A stretch of 36,125 bases of DNA from Nocardia wallacei (GTDB taxonomy: Bacteria > Actinomycetota > Actinomycetes > Mycobacteriales > Mycobacteriaceae), in assembly GCF_029869545.1 (NCBI RefSeq), contig NZ_JARWQD010000289.1, positions 1 to 36,125 on the forward strand, given 5' to 3'. The position numbers and the translations under genes are program-made. A model generated the notes under the pieces. The model searched no databases, was not told the origin of the DNA, and was given only the letters and a program-made list of their open reading frames with translations. Of this stretch, positions 8,586 through 16,396 are shown in pieces; position 1 is the first letter of the stretch, and the number at the start of each line of letters is the position of its first letter.

Positions 8586-10199
8586 GTGACGGAATTCGAC
8601 TACGTCATCGTCGGCGCCGGACCCGCCGGTTGTGTACTGGCGCACAGGCTTTCGGCCGATCCCGGGGTGAGCGTGCTGCTCGTCGAGGCCGGTGGCCGCG
8701 ACTCCAGCCCGCTGATCACCATGCCGATGGGCTTCGGCAAACTCCTCGACGATCCCCGGCACACCTGGCAGTACCCGATCCGGCCGATCGGGACCGGCCA
8801 GCGGGCCGAAACATGGGTGCGCGGCAAGACATTGGGCGGCTCCAGCGCCATCAACGGCATGATCTACAACCGCGGCCAGCGCGCGGACTGGGACGAACTC
8901 GAACGGCGCGGCAACCCAGGCTGGGGCTGGGACACCATACTGCCGATCTATCGCACCCTCGAGGACAACCCCTTCGGCGCCTCCGATATCCGCGGATCCG
9001 GTGGCCCCCTGCGCCTTTCGACCGCGAGCCGACCCGACGCCCTGCTCGAGGACATCCTCGACACCGGCGCCGCCCTCGGCTGGAAACAGGTGCGCGATAT
9101 CAACGCGGAGGACACCGAACGCATCGGCTACGCCATGTCCACCCTCCGCGACGGCCGCCGCTGCAGCGCCGCCACCGCGTTCCTGCACCCGGTGGAGCGG
9201 CGGGCGAACCTCACCGTCGCGGTGCGGACCGTCGCCGACCGGGTGCTGCTGGAAGGCGGCACCGCCGTCGGCGTCCGCTGCCGCCGCAAGGGCCGGGTGG
9301 TCGATTATCGCGCCCGCCGCGAGGTGCTGCTGTGCTGCGGCGCGCTGGCCACCCCGAAACTGCTGCAGCTGTCCGGGATCGGCCCCGCGCGGACGCTGCG
9401 CTCGGCGGGTGTCCCGGTCGCGGTCGACAGCCCCGGCGTCGGCGCCCGGCTGATCGAGCACCACTGCTTCGTGCTGCAGTTCCGGCTCACCGGAAACCTC
9501 GGCTACAACCGCGTGCTGGGCACCCGATCCGGTCAATTACGTTCGGGGATACGGTATCTCGCGACACGCAGCGGACCGCTCGCCGGGCCCGGGCACGATA
9601 TCGTCGGATTCTTCGAATCCCGCCCCGGTCTCGACCGGCCCGATGCGCAGATTCAGATCGGCCCGTGGTCGATCGCACCGCAGCGGCCCGGCAAGCAGAT
9701 GACCCTCGAACGCGAACCGGGCATCATGGCGATCGGCTACCTGCTGCGGCCCGACAGCACCGGCAGCGTCCGGATCACCACGGCGGATCCCGATGCGGCA
9801 CCGGACATCACCGCCAACTACTTCGCCACCGACCACGATCGGCGGGTCGCCGTCGACACCTTCCGCACCATGCGCAGGCTGTTCGCGACCGAGCCGCTGG
9901 CCTCCCGCGTGGGCGTCGAAACCGCGCCCGGCCCGCGGGTCGGTACCGACGCCGAGATCATCGAGGCCTGCCTCGGCGGCGGCGCCTGCGGCTACCACGC
10001 CATCGGTACCGCCGCCATGGGCCCGGACGACGACGATGTGGTCGACCCGCGGCTGCGCGTCCGGGGCGTGTCCGGACTGCGAGTCGTCGATGCGTCCGTG
10101 CTCCCGATCATGGTCTCCGGCAACCTCAACGGCCCCGTCACCGCCCTCGCCTGGCACGCCGCCGACCTGATCACGGGTGAGGTCCTGCGGCGGCAGTAG
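8586..10199 (+). CDS. GMC-family FAD-dependent alcohol/choline-type dehydrogenase
   Basis: This 537-residue protein carries all GMC hallmarks. It has an N-terminal FAD-binding motif GAGPAGCVLAHRL (about 9-21), the GMC signature GKTLGGSSAINGMIYNRG (about 80-97), the second signature GALATPKLLQLSGIGP, and the C-terminal catalytic pair His471 (GYHAIGTAAMG) and Asn515 (SGNLNGP). Such enzymes oxidise primary alcohols (choline, aryl, alkyl or polyethylene-glycol-type) with FAD and an electron acceptor or oxygen. There is no signal peptide. The start is GTG at 8586 with a GGGG ribosome site. It converges on the erythromycin-esterase-like gene with only 24 bases between stops. The substrate is undetermined. 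Confidence 0.93.
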   Translation: MTEFDYVIVGAGPAGCVLAHRLSADPGVSVLLVEAGGRDSSPLITMPMGFGKLLDDPRHTWQYPIRPIGTGQRAETWVRGKTLGGSSAINGMIYNRGQRADWDELERRGNPGWGWDTILPIYRTLEDNPFGASDIRGSGGPLRLSTASRPDALLEDILDTGAALGWKQVRDINAEDTERIGYAMSTLRDGRRCSAATAFLHPVERRANLTVAVRTVADRVLLEGGTAVGVRCRRKGRVVDYRARREVLLCCGALATPKLLQLSGIGPARTLRSAGVPVAVDSPGVGARLIEHHCFVLQFRLTGNLGYNRVLGTRSGQLRSGIRYLATRSGPLAGPGHDIVGFFESRPGLDRPDAQIQIGPWSIAPQRPGKQMTLEREPGIMAIGYLLRPDSTGSVRITTADPDAAPDITANYFATDHDRRVAVDTFRTMRRLFATEPLASRVGVETAPGPRVGTDAEIIEACLGGGACGYHAIGTAAMGPDDDDVVDPRLRVRGVSGLRVVDASVLPIMVSGNLNGPVTALAWHAADLITGEVLRRQ

Positions 10200-10223
10200 C
10201 GGGCGGCGCGTGGTCGGGCGGCC

Positions 10224-11444
10224 TCAGAACTCGGCCGCCGGGAGCCAGCGGACCGAGGTGGCCTCGCGGACGTGGACCAGCACGTCGAAGGCGGCGGCGA
10301 GCGAGCCGAAGGACACGCGGGCCGTGTCGTCCTCGGCAGGGTCGTAGACCCCGCTGATCACCCGCACGGCGGCCGGTGCGTCGCGCCAGTCCCGAACGAG
10401 TTCCGGTGCGGCCGTGCGCAAGTCGACGTAGTGCGCGGGCAGATCGACCGTGGCGAGCAGCGCGTCGACCAGATCCGGTGCGGGCGCGGGGACGGCGGTG
10501 AAACCGAAATCGCCGTGGTGGAAGCCGATGCCGATCGAGACGTACCCGGCACCGAGTGCCGCCCGCAACCGGCTGCCCAGATCATGCGATTCCTCCTCGC
10601 CGCCGCCGAGACGGAACGCCGCCGCGGCGGTGTGGGCGATGCCGTCCCAGTACGCGATCCGCGCGCCGGTGTCCCGGAGCCGGTCGAGGATCCCGGTGAC
10701 CGCCGGTTGCTCGTCGGTCGTGAAGCTGCCCCGCCCGGCGACGCTGCCCTCGTGGAATTCCTGGATCAGCCGCGCGTGGGTCAGTGCGGTCTCGCGCGCG
10801 GCGGTGGCGGGCAGACCGACGAGCAGCCCGACGGCGTCGCGCGCGTGGTCGGCGAACGGCCGCCCGGGGTGAATGCCCTGGTGCCGCTGGACATGCTCGT
10901 CGATCTGGTGGGCGGTGCGGATCGGGTCGAGGTGGGCGGCCACGGCGTCGAGCACCTCCGGTGCCGCCCGCCGGACGTAGTCGAGCACGGCGTCGTAGTC
11001 CGACGGTTCGGCGCGGGTCGGGTTGATGCCGAAGATGCGCACGGGATCGTCGGGGTGGTCCCGGTTGAACGCGCGCAGCCAGGTCAGCGTGTCGACCAGC
11101 TCCGCGCTGCGCCACGGGCGCCACATCCCGGCCACGACCTGTTCGGCGGTCGCCGCACCGCCGGTCACATAGTCGTCGAGCCGCTCTCCGGCGCGCGCCG
11201 TGTCCTGCAGCGCCAGCGCCCGGAAACCGTGATCGCGCACCAGGTTCCGGAAGATGCGGTCGCGGATGCCGTAGGTCTGCGCGGAGAAGCGTGTCGATTC
11301 GCCGAGCCCGACCACCTGCCCGGTCGCGATCGAATCGGTCAGCGGCGCCAGGTCCGCACCGCGCTGGTCCTGCCGGGTGCCGGTGATGGGGCGGGCGTGT
11401 GCGCGCAGCCAGTCGCGCAGTTCGGGAGCGTGGGTCGTGGTCAT
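10224..11444 (-). CDS. Erythromycin-esterase-like protein, catalytic His replaced
   Basis: This 406-residue protein matches the Ere family throughout: VVGLGESTRFSAQ near the N-terminus, DRIFRNLVRDHGFRALALQD, the ERLDDYV segment, GMWRPWRSAELVDTLTWLRAFN, and a late GYVSIGIGFHHGDFG strand. Canonical Ere enzymes open macrolide lactones using Glu-x-x-His (GExxHF); here Glu49 is kept but the histidine position is Arg52. It is therefore unlikely to be an ordinary macrolide esterase. Other actinobacterial members may share this variant. It lies 75 bases downstream of the sigma-factor gene on the same strand and may belong to its operon. Family is sure; activity is not. Confidence 0.85.
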   Translation of the reverse strand: MTTTHAPELRDWLRAHARPITGTRQDQRGADLAPLTDSIATGQVVGLGESTRFSAQTYGIRDRIFRNLVRDHGFRALALQDTARAGERLDDYVTGGAATAEQVVAGMWRPWRSAELVDTLTWLRAFNRDHPDDPVRIFGINPTRAEPSDYDAVLDYVRRAAPEVLDAVAAHLDPIRTAHQIDEHVQRHQGIHPGRPFADHARDAVGLLVGLPATAARETALTHARLIQEFHEGSVAGRGSFTTDEQPAVTGILDRLRDTGARIAYWDGIAHTAAAAFRLGGGEEESHDLGSRLRAALGAGYVSIGIGFHHGDFGFTAVPAPAPDLVDALLATVDLPAHYVDLRTAAPELVRDWRDAPAAVRVISGVYDPAEDDTARVSFGSLAAAFDVLVHVREATSVRWLPAAEF

Positions 11445-11519
11445 GTCGACGACGGTAGGGACCGGCCGGTCCGCATCGCCTCTGTCGAATGACCGGGATC
11501 GGCAAGCGTGCAGGTCCGG

Positions 11520-12536
11520 CTATGGTTCGACGGTATCGGGCAGCCCGAAGTCGGCGAATATCGGCGGATCCAGGAATGCGGTGATCCCGGCGATCGAGCC
11601 GTCACGCACGGTCAGCACGTCCAGGGCGAAGGCCCGGAACCGGTCGTCCTCCCACAGATAACTCCCGACGGCGGGCTGGCCGTTGGCCGTCGCCGGTAGG
11701 TGCCGCCAGCGCCGCGTGAACGGGCCTGCGACAAGGAATTCCGCGATGGCGGCATGTCCGCGGTACCACTGCGGCAGGGGTGGCATCGACCAGACCGCAT
11801 CCTCGGTCAGCAGGCCGACCATCGCGTCCACGTCACCGCGCCCCATCGCCTCGGTGAACGACCGCACCAGCCCGTCCACCCGCCGGTCCCCCAGCTCCCG
11901 CAGCGTCGCCTGCTGCGAGCGCTCCGGGATCCGTGACCGCACGTTGTCGCGCGCATGCTGCAGGGCGCTGTTCACCGCGGCCGTCGTCGTGCCCAGTAGC
12001 CCGGCCGCCTCCCGCGCGGAGAAACCCAGCACATCCCGCACGATGAGCGCGGCGCGCTGCGTCGCAGGAAGATGTTGCAGCGCGGCCACGAACGCCAGCT
12101 CCACACTCTCGCGCAGCTCGTAGCGCGCCTCCGGGCCCGCCGCTCCGGACGGCAGGCCCATCCGCCGATCCGGATACGGTCCGAGCCACCGCACCCCCTC
12201 GACCAGATCCCCCGGCATCTCCCCCGCGGCGGCCGCCGGGGACAGGTCGACCGGCAGCGCCCGCTTCGGCCGCTGTTCCAGCGCGGTCAGGCAGACGTTG
12301 GTCGCGATCCGATACAGCCACGCCCGCAGCGAGCTGCGCCCCTCGAACCGCGCCAGCCCCCGCCAGGCCCGCACCATCGTCTCCTGCAGCGCATCCTCGG
12401 CATCGTGCACCGACCCGAGCATCCGATAGCAGTGCGCGTGCAGCTCGACGCGATGCGGTTCCACCAGCTCACGAAACTCGTCCTCGGCGGCGGCGGTCCG
12501 CTCGTCGGCGCGAGCGCGCAGCGGAGCATCGTCCAT
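11520..12536 (-). CDS. SigG-like ECF sigma factor with C-terminal SnoaL domain
   Basis: This is a 338-residue protein. Region 2 spans about 25-95 (YRMLGSVHDAEDALQETMVR and SLRAWLYRIATNVCLTALEQ). Region 4 spans about 145-200 (LPATQRAALIVRDVLGFSAREAAGLL with the TTTAAVNSALQHAR helix). Residues about 215-335 form a SnoaL/NTF2-like domain ending in the FADFGLPD pattern also found in mycobacterial SigG. ECF factors of this kind carry a fused regulatory domain and often lack a classical anti-sigma factor; none is next to this gene. It diverges from the methyltransferase gene over 109 bases and precedes the Ere-like gene. There is no obvious Shine-Dalgarno before the ATG at 12536. Nocardia-like genomes can hold several SigG paralogues, so no symbol is given. 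Confidence 0.9.
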   Translation of the reverse strand: MDDAPLRARADERTAAAEDEFRELVEPHRVELHAHCYRMLGSVHDAEDALQETMVRAWRGLARFEGRSSLRAWLYRIATNVCLTALEQRPKRALPVDLSPAAAAGEMPGDLVEGVRWLGPYPDRRMGLPSGAAGPEARYELRESVELAFVAALQHLPATQRAALIVRDVLGFSAREAAGLLGTTTAAVNSALQHARDNVRSRIPERSQQATLRELGDRRVDGLVRSFTEAMGRGDVDAMVGLLTEDAVWSMPPLPQWYRGHAAIAEFLVAGPFTRRWRHLPATANGQPAVGSYLWEDDRFRAFALDVLTVRDGSIAGITAFLDPPIFADFGLPDTVEP

Positions 12537-12577
12537 ACCAACCGAGACGGTTCCGGCCCGGAGAAATCATCGGTCCG

Positions 12578-12591
12578 GGTCCGAACGGACC
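12578..12591. promoter_or_regulatory. Inverted repeat between sigma and methyltransferase genes
   Basis: GGTCCG-AA-CGGACC is a perfect 6+6 inverted repeat in the 109-base divergent region. It lies 42 bases upstream of the sigma-factor start and 55 bases upstream of the methyltransferase start. It may be an operator or a 5' hairpin. Confidence 0.3.
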
Positions 12592-12626
12592 GGGCGGGCG
12601 CGGAATCCGTTGTCGGCGGCCGTAAG

Positions 12627-12645
12627 TAAGGCTAGGCTAAGTTTC
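12627..12645 (+). promoter_or_regulatory. Candidate IdeR/DtxR iron box
   Basis: TAAGGCTAGGCTAAGTTTC fits the 19-base IdeR/DtxR consensus (TWAGGTWAGSCTWACCTWA) at 15 positions by hand count. The left half and centre are strong and the right half is weak. It ends at the base before the methyltransferase ATG, so iron-bound repressor there would block initiation. Confidence 0.45.
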
Positions 12646-13671
12646 ATGGCGACGGCGGAGCAGCGGGGACAGATCATCGGGTTGGTGTTCGGGCAGATGG
12701 CGGGGCAGTTGGTCGCCACGGCGGCGCGGCTGCACCTGGCCGATGCGCTGGGCGACGGTGCGCGATCCGGTGCCGAGATCGCCGAAATCATTGGCACGCA
12801 CGATCTCTCGACAACCCGGATGTGCCGCGCGCTCGCCGCTTTCGGACTGCTCACCGAGACCGAGCCGGGCCGATTCCGGCTCACCGACACGGGCGCCCTG
12901 CTGCGCACCGATCGGCCGGATTCGCTGAATTCCTTCGTGCAGATGTTCTCCGATCCGGCCATGCAGGCCGCCTGGGGCGAGCTCGGCACCGCGGTGCAGA
13001 CCGGAAAGCCCAGTTTCGACACGATTTTCGGCGTCGGCTTCTTCGACTACCTGGCCGCCCATCCGCACCTGTCGGCCCAGTTCAACGTGTCGATGCGGCA
13101 GGGCACCGCGGCCACGGCCCGAATCCTGCCGCAGCACTACGCGTTCGCGGACTTCCCCACCGTGGCCGATATCGGCGGCGGCGACGGCACCCTGCTGGCC
13201 GCCGTCCTGGGCGCGAATCCCGACCTGCGCGGCATCCTGTACGACACGGCGGAAGGTCTCGCCCAAGCCGCGGAAACCCTGTCGGCACAAGGGGTTTCCG
13301 AGCGCTGCGCGGTCGTCACCGGCGACTTCTTCGCCGCGGCTCCCGCGGGCGCCGACCTCTATCTGCTCAAGAGCATCATGCACGACTGGGACGACGAGCG
13401 CGCCGCGGTCATCCTCGGCCACATCGAGCGGGTGCTGCCCGCGGGTGGGCGGGTGCTGATCATCGAGCCGATCCTGCCCGACGTCGTCGACGACTCCGTT
13501 CCGCGCAACATGTACATCAGCGATCTCAACATGCTGGTCAATCTCGGCGGCCGCGAGCGTACCCGCGCCGAGTTCGAAACATTGTGCGCCACGGCGGGTC
13601 TCGCGGTCTCGAAGATCACGCAGCTGCCGCCACCGCTCGGCGTCTCGCTGATCGAGGCGAAGCGCGCATGA
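12646..13671 (+). CDS. SAM-dependent O-methyltransferase (methyltransf_2 type)
   Basis: This is a 341-residue protein. An N-terminal dimerisation winged helix (about 10-95) is followed by a class I methyltransferase domain with the SAM motif VADIGGGDGTLLAAVLG (about 172-188) and the catalytic-region motif MHDWDDERAA (His246). The family includes hydroxyneurobactin-, carminomycin- and hydroxyindole-type O-methyltransferases that act on small aromatic or secondary metabolites. The ATG at 12646 starts the homology; a TTG at 12610 would add 12 residues and is less likely. No Shine-Dalgarno is visible, which suggests a leaderless mRNA. The iron box directly before the ATG suggests induction by low iron (inference). 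It converges on nmtR. Confidence 0.88.
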   Translation: MATAEQRGQIIGLVFGQMAGQLVATAARLHLADALGDGARSGAEIAEIIGTHDLSTTRMCRALAAFGLLTETEPGRFRLTDTGALLRTDRPDSLNSFVQMFSDPAMQAAWGELGTAVQTGKPSFDTIFGVGFFDYLAAHPHLSAQFNVSMRQGTAATARILPQHYAFADFPTVADIGGGDGTLLAAVLGANPDLRGILYDTAEGLAQAAETLSAQGVSERCAVVTGDFFAAAPAGADLYLLKSIMHDWDDERAAVILGHIERVLPAGGRVLIIEPILPDVVDDSVPRNMYISDLNMLVNLGGRERTRAEFETLCATAGLAVSKITQLPPPLGVSLIEAKRA

Positions 13672-13674
13672 CAG

Positions 13675-13691
13675 GTGCCGGGCGGCGGCAC
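13675..13691. terminator. Small hairpin between convergent genes
   Basis: GTGCCG (13675-13680) and CGGCAC (13686-13691) form a 6-bp stem with a 5-base loop. It lies in the 31-base gap between the methyltransferase stop and the nmtR stop, so it could serve both directions. Confidence 0.4.
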
Positions 13692-13702
13692 GAAGACGTC
13701 CC

Positions 13703-14056
13703 CTAGACCGCCGGATCGCTCATGCCCAGCCCGAGGTGTTCGATGTGGTAGACCGCCTCGTCGAGCAGCATCGCCACGTGGTTGTCGTAGAGCGTGTAGA
13801 TCATGCTGCGGCCCTGGCGGGTGGCGGTGACCAGGCCCATGGCGCGCAGCAGGCGGAGCTGATGCGAGACCGCCGACTGCTCCATCTCCACCGCCTCGAC
13901 CAGATCGCCGACCGAGCACGCGCCGTGCCGTAGGCGCGTGAGGATGCGCAGGCGGCTCGGTGTGGCCAGTGCCTGCAGCGTGGCCGCGACCGTGGCGGCC
14001 GAGTCGGCATCCAGGTGTGCCGGCGGCGTCGTCCTGCCCTGGACTCCATGTCCCAC
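13703..14056 (-). CDS. nmtR: NmtR, ArsR/SmtB-family Ni/Co-sensing repressor
   Basis: This 117-residue protein parallels Mycobacterium tuberculosis NmtR along almost its full length, including the MGHGV N-terminus (His3 is a metal ligand in NmtR), LQALATPSRL, MEQSAVSHQLRLLR as recognition helix, and GRSMIYTLYD as wing. The alpha-5 metal site is intact with the same numbering: Asp91, His93, His104, His107. The further C-terminal histidines of M. tuberculosis NmtR (109 and 116) are missing here; the tail reads HLGLGMSDPAV. In the family, metal binding releases the operator and derepresses the efflux ATPase. It diverges from ctpJ across an 80-base region containing a perfect palindrome, as expected for self- and ATPase-gene repression. 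Confidence 0.92.
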   Translation of the reverse strand: MGHGVQGRTTPPAHLDADSAATVAATLQALATPSRLRILTRLRHGACSVGDLVEAVEMEQSAVSHQLRLLRAMGLVTATRQGRSMIYTLYDNHVAMLLDEAVYHIEHLGLGMSDPAV

Positions 14057-14081
14057 AGCGGTTACTCTACCGCCTGGTGAT

Positions 14082-14103
14082 TACATGAAGACGTCTTCAT
14101 GTA
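14082..14103. promoter_or_regulatory. 22-bp perfect palindrome, probable NmtR operator
   Basis: Each 11-base half is the exact reverse complement of the other. The core ATGAA-N6-TTCAT matches the operator architecture of SmtB/CzrA/NmtR repressors. It lies between nmtR (start 14056) and ctpJ (start 14137), 26 and 33 bases from the two starts. Confidence 0.8.
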
Positions 14104-14136
14104 TTCCTATTTGGTGGTTCGAGAACGGAGTCCGGT

Positions 14137-16095
14137 ATGACCGCATCCCTCATGGATCGACCGCGGGCCGCGGACGCGACGCGCCGCGCGCCGAACGGCC
14201 GCACCCGGGCGCTGGCGCTGCCGGAGGTGCGCTGGGCCGCGGCCGCGACCGGGCTGTTCGTCGCCGGAGTGGCCGCGCAGTGGGCGGGCGCGCCCGCGTG
14301 GATGTGGTGGTCGGCGTATCTGGCCTGCTATGTCAGCGGCGGGTGGGAACCGGCGCTGGCGGGACTGCGTGCGCTGCGGGACCGGACCCTCGACGTGGAT
14401 CTGCTGATGATCGTGGCCGCGATCGGGGCCGCCGCGATCGGGCAGGTGTTCGACGGTGCGCTGCTGATCGTCATCTTCGCGACATCGGGCGCGCTGGAGG
14501 CGGTCCTGACCCAGCGCACCGCCGACTCCGTGCGCAGCCTGCTCGACCTGGCCCCCGATCGGGCGACGGTGCTCGACGACCGGGGTCACGAACGGATCGT
14601 CGACGCCGCGGATCTGACGCCGGGCGCGGTGATCGTGGTGCGGCCCGGGGAGCGGATCGGGGCCGACGGCACGGTCGAATCCGGCGGCAGCGACGTCGAT
14701 CAGGCCTCGATCACCGGCGAACCGCTGCCCGTACCGAAGGCACCCGGCGACGAGGTGTTCGCGGGCACCGTCAACGGCACCGGCGTGCTCCGGGTGCGGG
14801 TCGAGCGGGCCGCCGCCGACACCGTCGTGGCCCGGATCGTCGCCATGGTCGAGCGGGCCTCGGCCACCAAGGCCAAGGCGCAACTGTTCATCGAGAAGAT
14901 CGAGCAGTGGTACTCGGGTGTGGTCGTCGCCGCCACGCTCGCGGTCCTGTTCGTGCCCTTGGCATTCGGTGCGGACCTGCACTCGGCGCTGTTGCGGGCC
15001 ATGACGTTCATGATCGTGGCCTCGCCGTGCGCGGTCGTCCTGGCCACCATGCCGCCGCTGCTGGCCGCCATGGCCACCGCCGGCCGGCACGGCGTGCTGG
15101 TGAAATCGGCGATCGTGATGGAACAGCTCGGCACGGTCACCGCCGTGGCATTCGACAAGACGGGCACGCTCACCCACGGCGAACCGCACCTGGTCGGCGT
15201 CCATCCGCTCGGTGATGCCGACGCCGACCGGGTGCTCGGGCTGGCGGCCGCGGCCGAGCACTCCAGCGAGCACCCCATCGCCCGCGCCGTCGTGGCCGCG
15301 GCGCGCCAGCGCGGCCTGGACATCCCCGCGACGAGCGGATTCGAGTCGATGCCCGGCCGCGGGGTCCGCGCGGTCGTCGACGGCCGGGAGATTCGCGTCG
15401 GCCGCCCGACCGCCACCGTGGCGGACAGTTCGGACCGCGAAGCACTGGAAACCCTTGTCGCCGAGGCGGAATCGCGGGGCGAGACCGCGGTGGTCGTGCT
15501 GGTGGACGGCGAACCGGCGGGTGTGCTCGTCGCCGCCGATCGGTTGCGACCGGCGGCCGCGGACACGGTATCGGCGCTGACCCGGCTGACCGGGACGCCG
15601 CCGGTGCTGCTGACCGGCGACAATGCCCGCGCGGCCACGGCACTCGCCGGACAGGTGGGAATTCGCGACGTCCGCGCCGGACTGCTCCCCGAGGACAAGG
15701 TCACCGCCGTCGCCGCGCTCGAGGCCGACGGGCACCGGGTCGCCCTCGTCGGCGACGGCGTCAACGACGCTCCCGCCCTGGCCGCCGCCCATACCGGAAT
15801 CGCCATGGGCCGCACCGGATCCGACCTCGCGCTCGAGACCGCGGACGCGGTGATCGTGCGCGACGACCTCACCACCCTCCCGGCGGTGATCGCCCTGTCG
15901 CGCCGGGCCGAGCGCGTCGTGGTGGCCAATCTCGTGATCGCCGCGAGCTTCATCACCGTGCTCGTCGTCTGGGATCTCGCCGGTCACCTGCCGCTCCCCC
16001 TCGGCGTCGCGGGACACGAGGGGTCCACGGTGATCGTCGGACTCAACGGCATGCGCCTGCTCGCCTCGCGGGCATGGAGCCGCGGCAGGCCATGA
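14137..16095 (+). CDS. ctpJ: P1B-4-type metal-exporting ATPase (CtpJ/CtpD group)
   Basis: This 652-residue P-type ATPase has an actuator loop TGEP, an SPC motif in the transport helix (Ser296-Pro-Cys298), the phosphorylation site Asp340-KTGT, an SEHP nucleotide motif, GDGVNDAPAL, and HEGST (627-631) in the last helix. SPC plus HEGST is the signature of P1B-4 pumps, which in actinobacteria export Co2+, Ni2+ or Fe2+. It has few transmembrane segments and no N-terminal Cys-rich metal domain, which is normal for this group. The ATG at 14137 is preceded by CGGAG. In M. tuberculosis, nmtR and ctpJ are likewise paired, which supports CtpJ over CtpD. Expression is expected to rise with Co or Ni via NmtR. 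Confidence 0.92.
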   Translation: MTASLMDRPRAADATRRAPNGRTRALALPEVRWAAAATGLFVAGVAAQWAGAPAWMWWSAYLACYVSGGWEPALAGLRALRDRTLDVDLLMIVAAIGAAAIGQVFDGALLIVIFATSGALEAVLTQRTADSVRSLLDLAPDRATVLDDRGHERIVDAADLTPGAVIVVRPGERIGADGTVESGGSDVDQASITGEPLPVPKAPGDEVFAGTVNGTGVLRVRVERAAADTVVARIVAMVERASATKAKAQLFIEKIEQWYSGVVVAATLAVLFVPLAFGADLHSALLRAMTFMIVASPCAVVLATMPPLLAAMATAGRHGVLVKSAIVMEQLGTVTAVAFDKTGTLTHGEPHLVGVHPLGDADADRVLGLAAAAEHSSEHPIARAVVAAARQRGLDIPATSGFESMPGRGVRAVVDGREIRVGRPTATVADSSDREALETLVAEAESRGETAVVVLVDGEPAGVLVAADRLRPAAADTVSALTRLTGTPPVLLTGDNARAATALAGQVGIRDVRAGLLPEDKVTAVAALEADGHRVALVGDGVNDAPALAAAHTGIAMGRTGSDLALETADAVIVRDDLTTLPAVIALSRRAERVVVANLVIAASFITVLVVWDLAGHLPLPLGVAGHEGSTVIVGLNGMRLLASRAWSRGRP

Positions 16096-16120
16096 ATGCC
16101 CTCTGGCACAAGCTGATTCG

Positions 16121-16384
16121 GCCTCGACGCGCGGCATCGCGGCGAATTCCCGGCCTCGGGCCTGGCCGACCGAACTCACCGCGCAGCAGCGCGAACACAT
16201 GGCGCCGGTATTCGCGGCCATCGCGGAGATGACCGGCCATCCGATGCCCACCGAGCGGGCCGCGCGGATCATCCTGGAGGCGGTCGAGGCCGACCGGCTC
16301 TACGCCACCACGCATCCCGATTACGCCCCGCACATCCGTGGCCGCGTCGAGGCGATCGTCTCGGACCTGGTGGCGGACAACTGA
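16121..16384 (+). pseudogene. C-terminal remnant of a short-chain dehydrogenase
   Basis: The frame ending at 16384 translates to a typical SDR tail: a TRGIAANSRPR stretch, a TELTAQQREHMAPVFAAI helix, ERAARIILEAVEADRLY, then THPDYAPHIRGRVEAIV. No Rossmann GxxxGxG, Ser-Tyr-Lys catalytic centre or plausible start precedes it; upstream in this frame the sequence runs into the end of ctpJ. About two thirds of the gene is missing. An ATG at 16199 could at most give a 61-residue peptide. I take it to be a decayed fragment left by a deletion or rearrangement next to ctpJ. Confidence 0.6.
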
Positions 16385-16396
16385 TCTCGAGCCGGA

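Noticed and set aside
12610..12645. Upstream TTG start for the O-methyltransferase
   Set aside because: It would place the iron box inside the coding region and add residues not matching the family.
14107..16272. 721-residue minus-strand open frame opposite ctpJ
   Set aside because: Low-complexity His/Arg/Gly-rich translation, a GC-codon shadow of the P-type ATPase gene.
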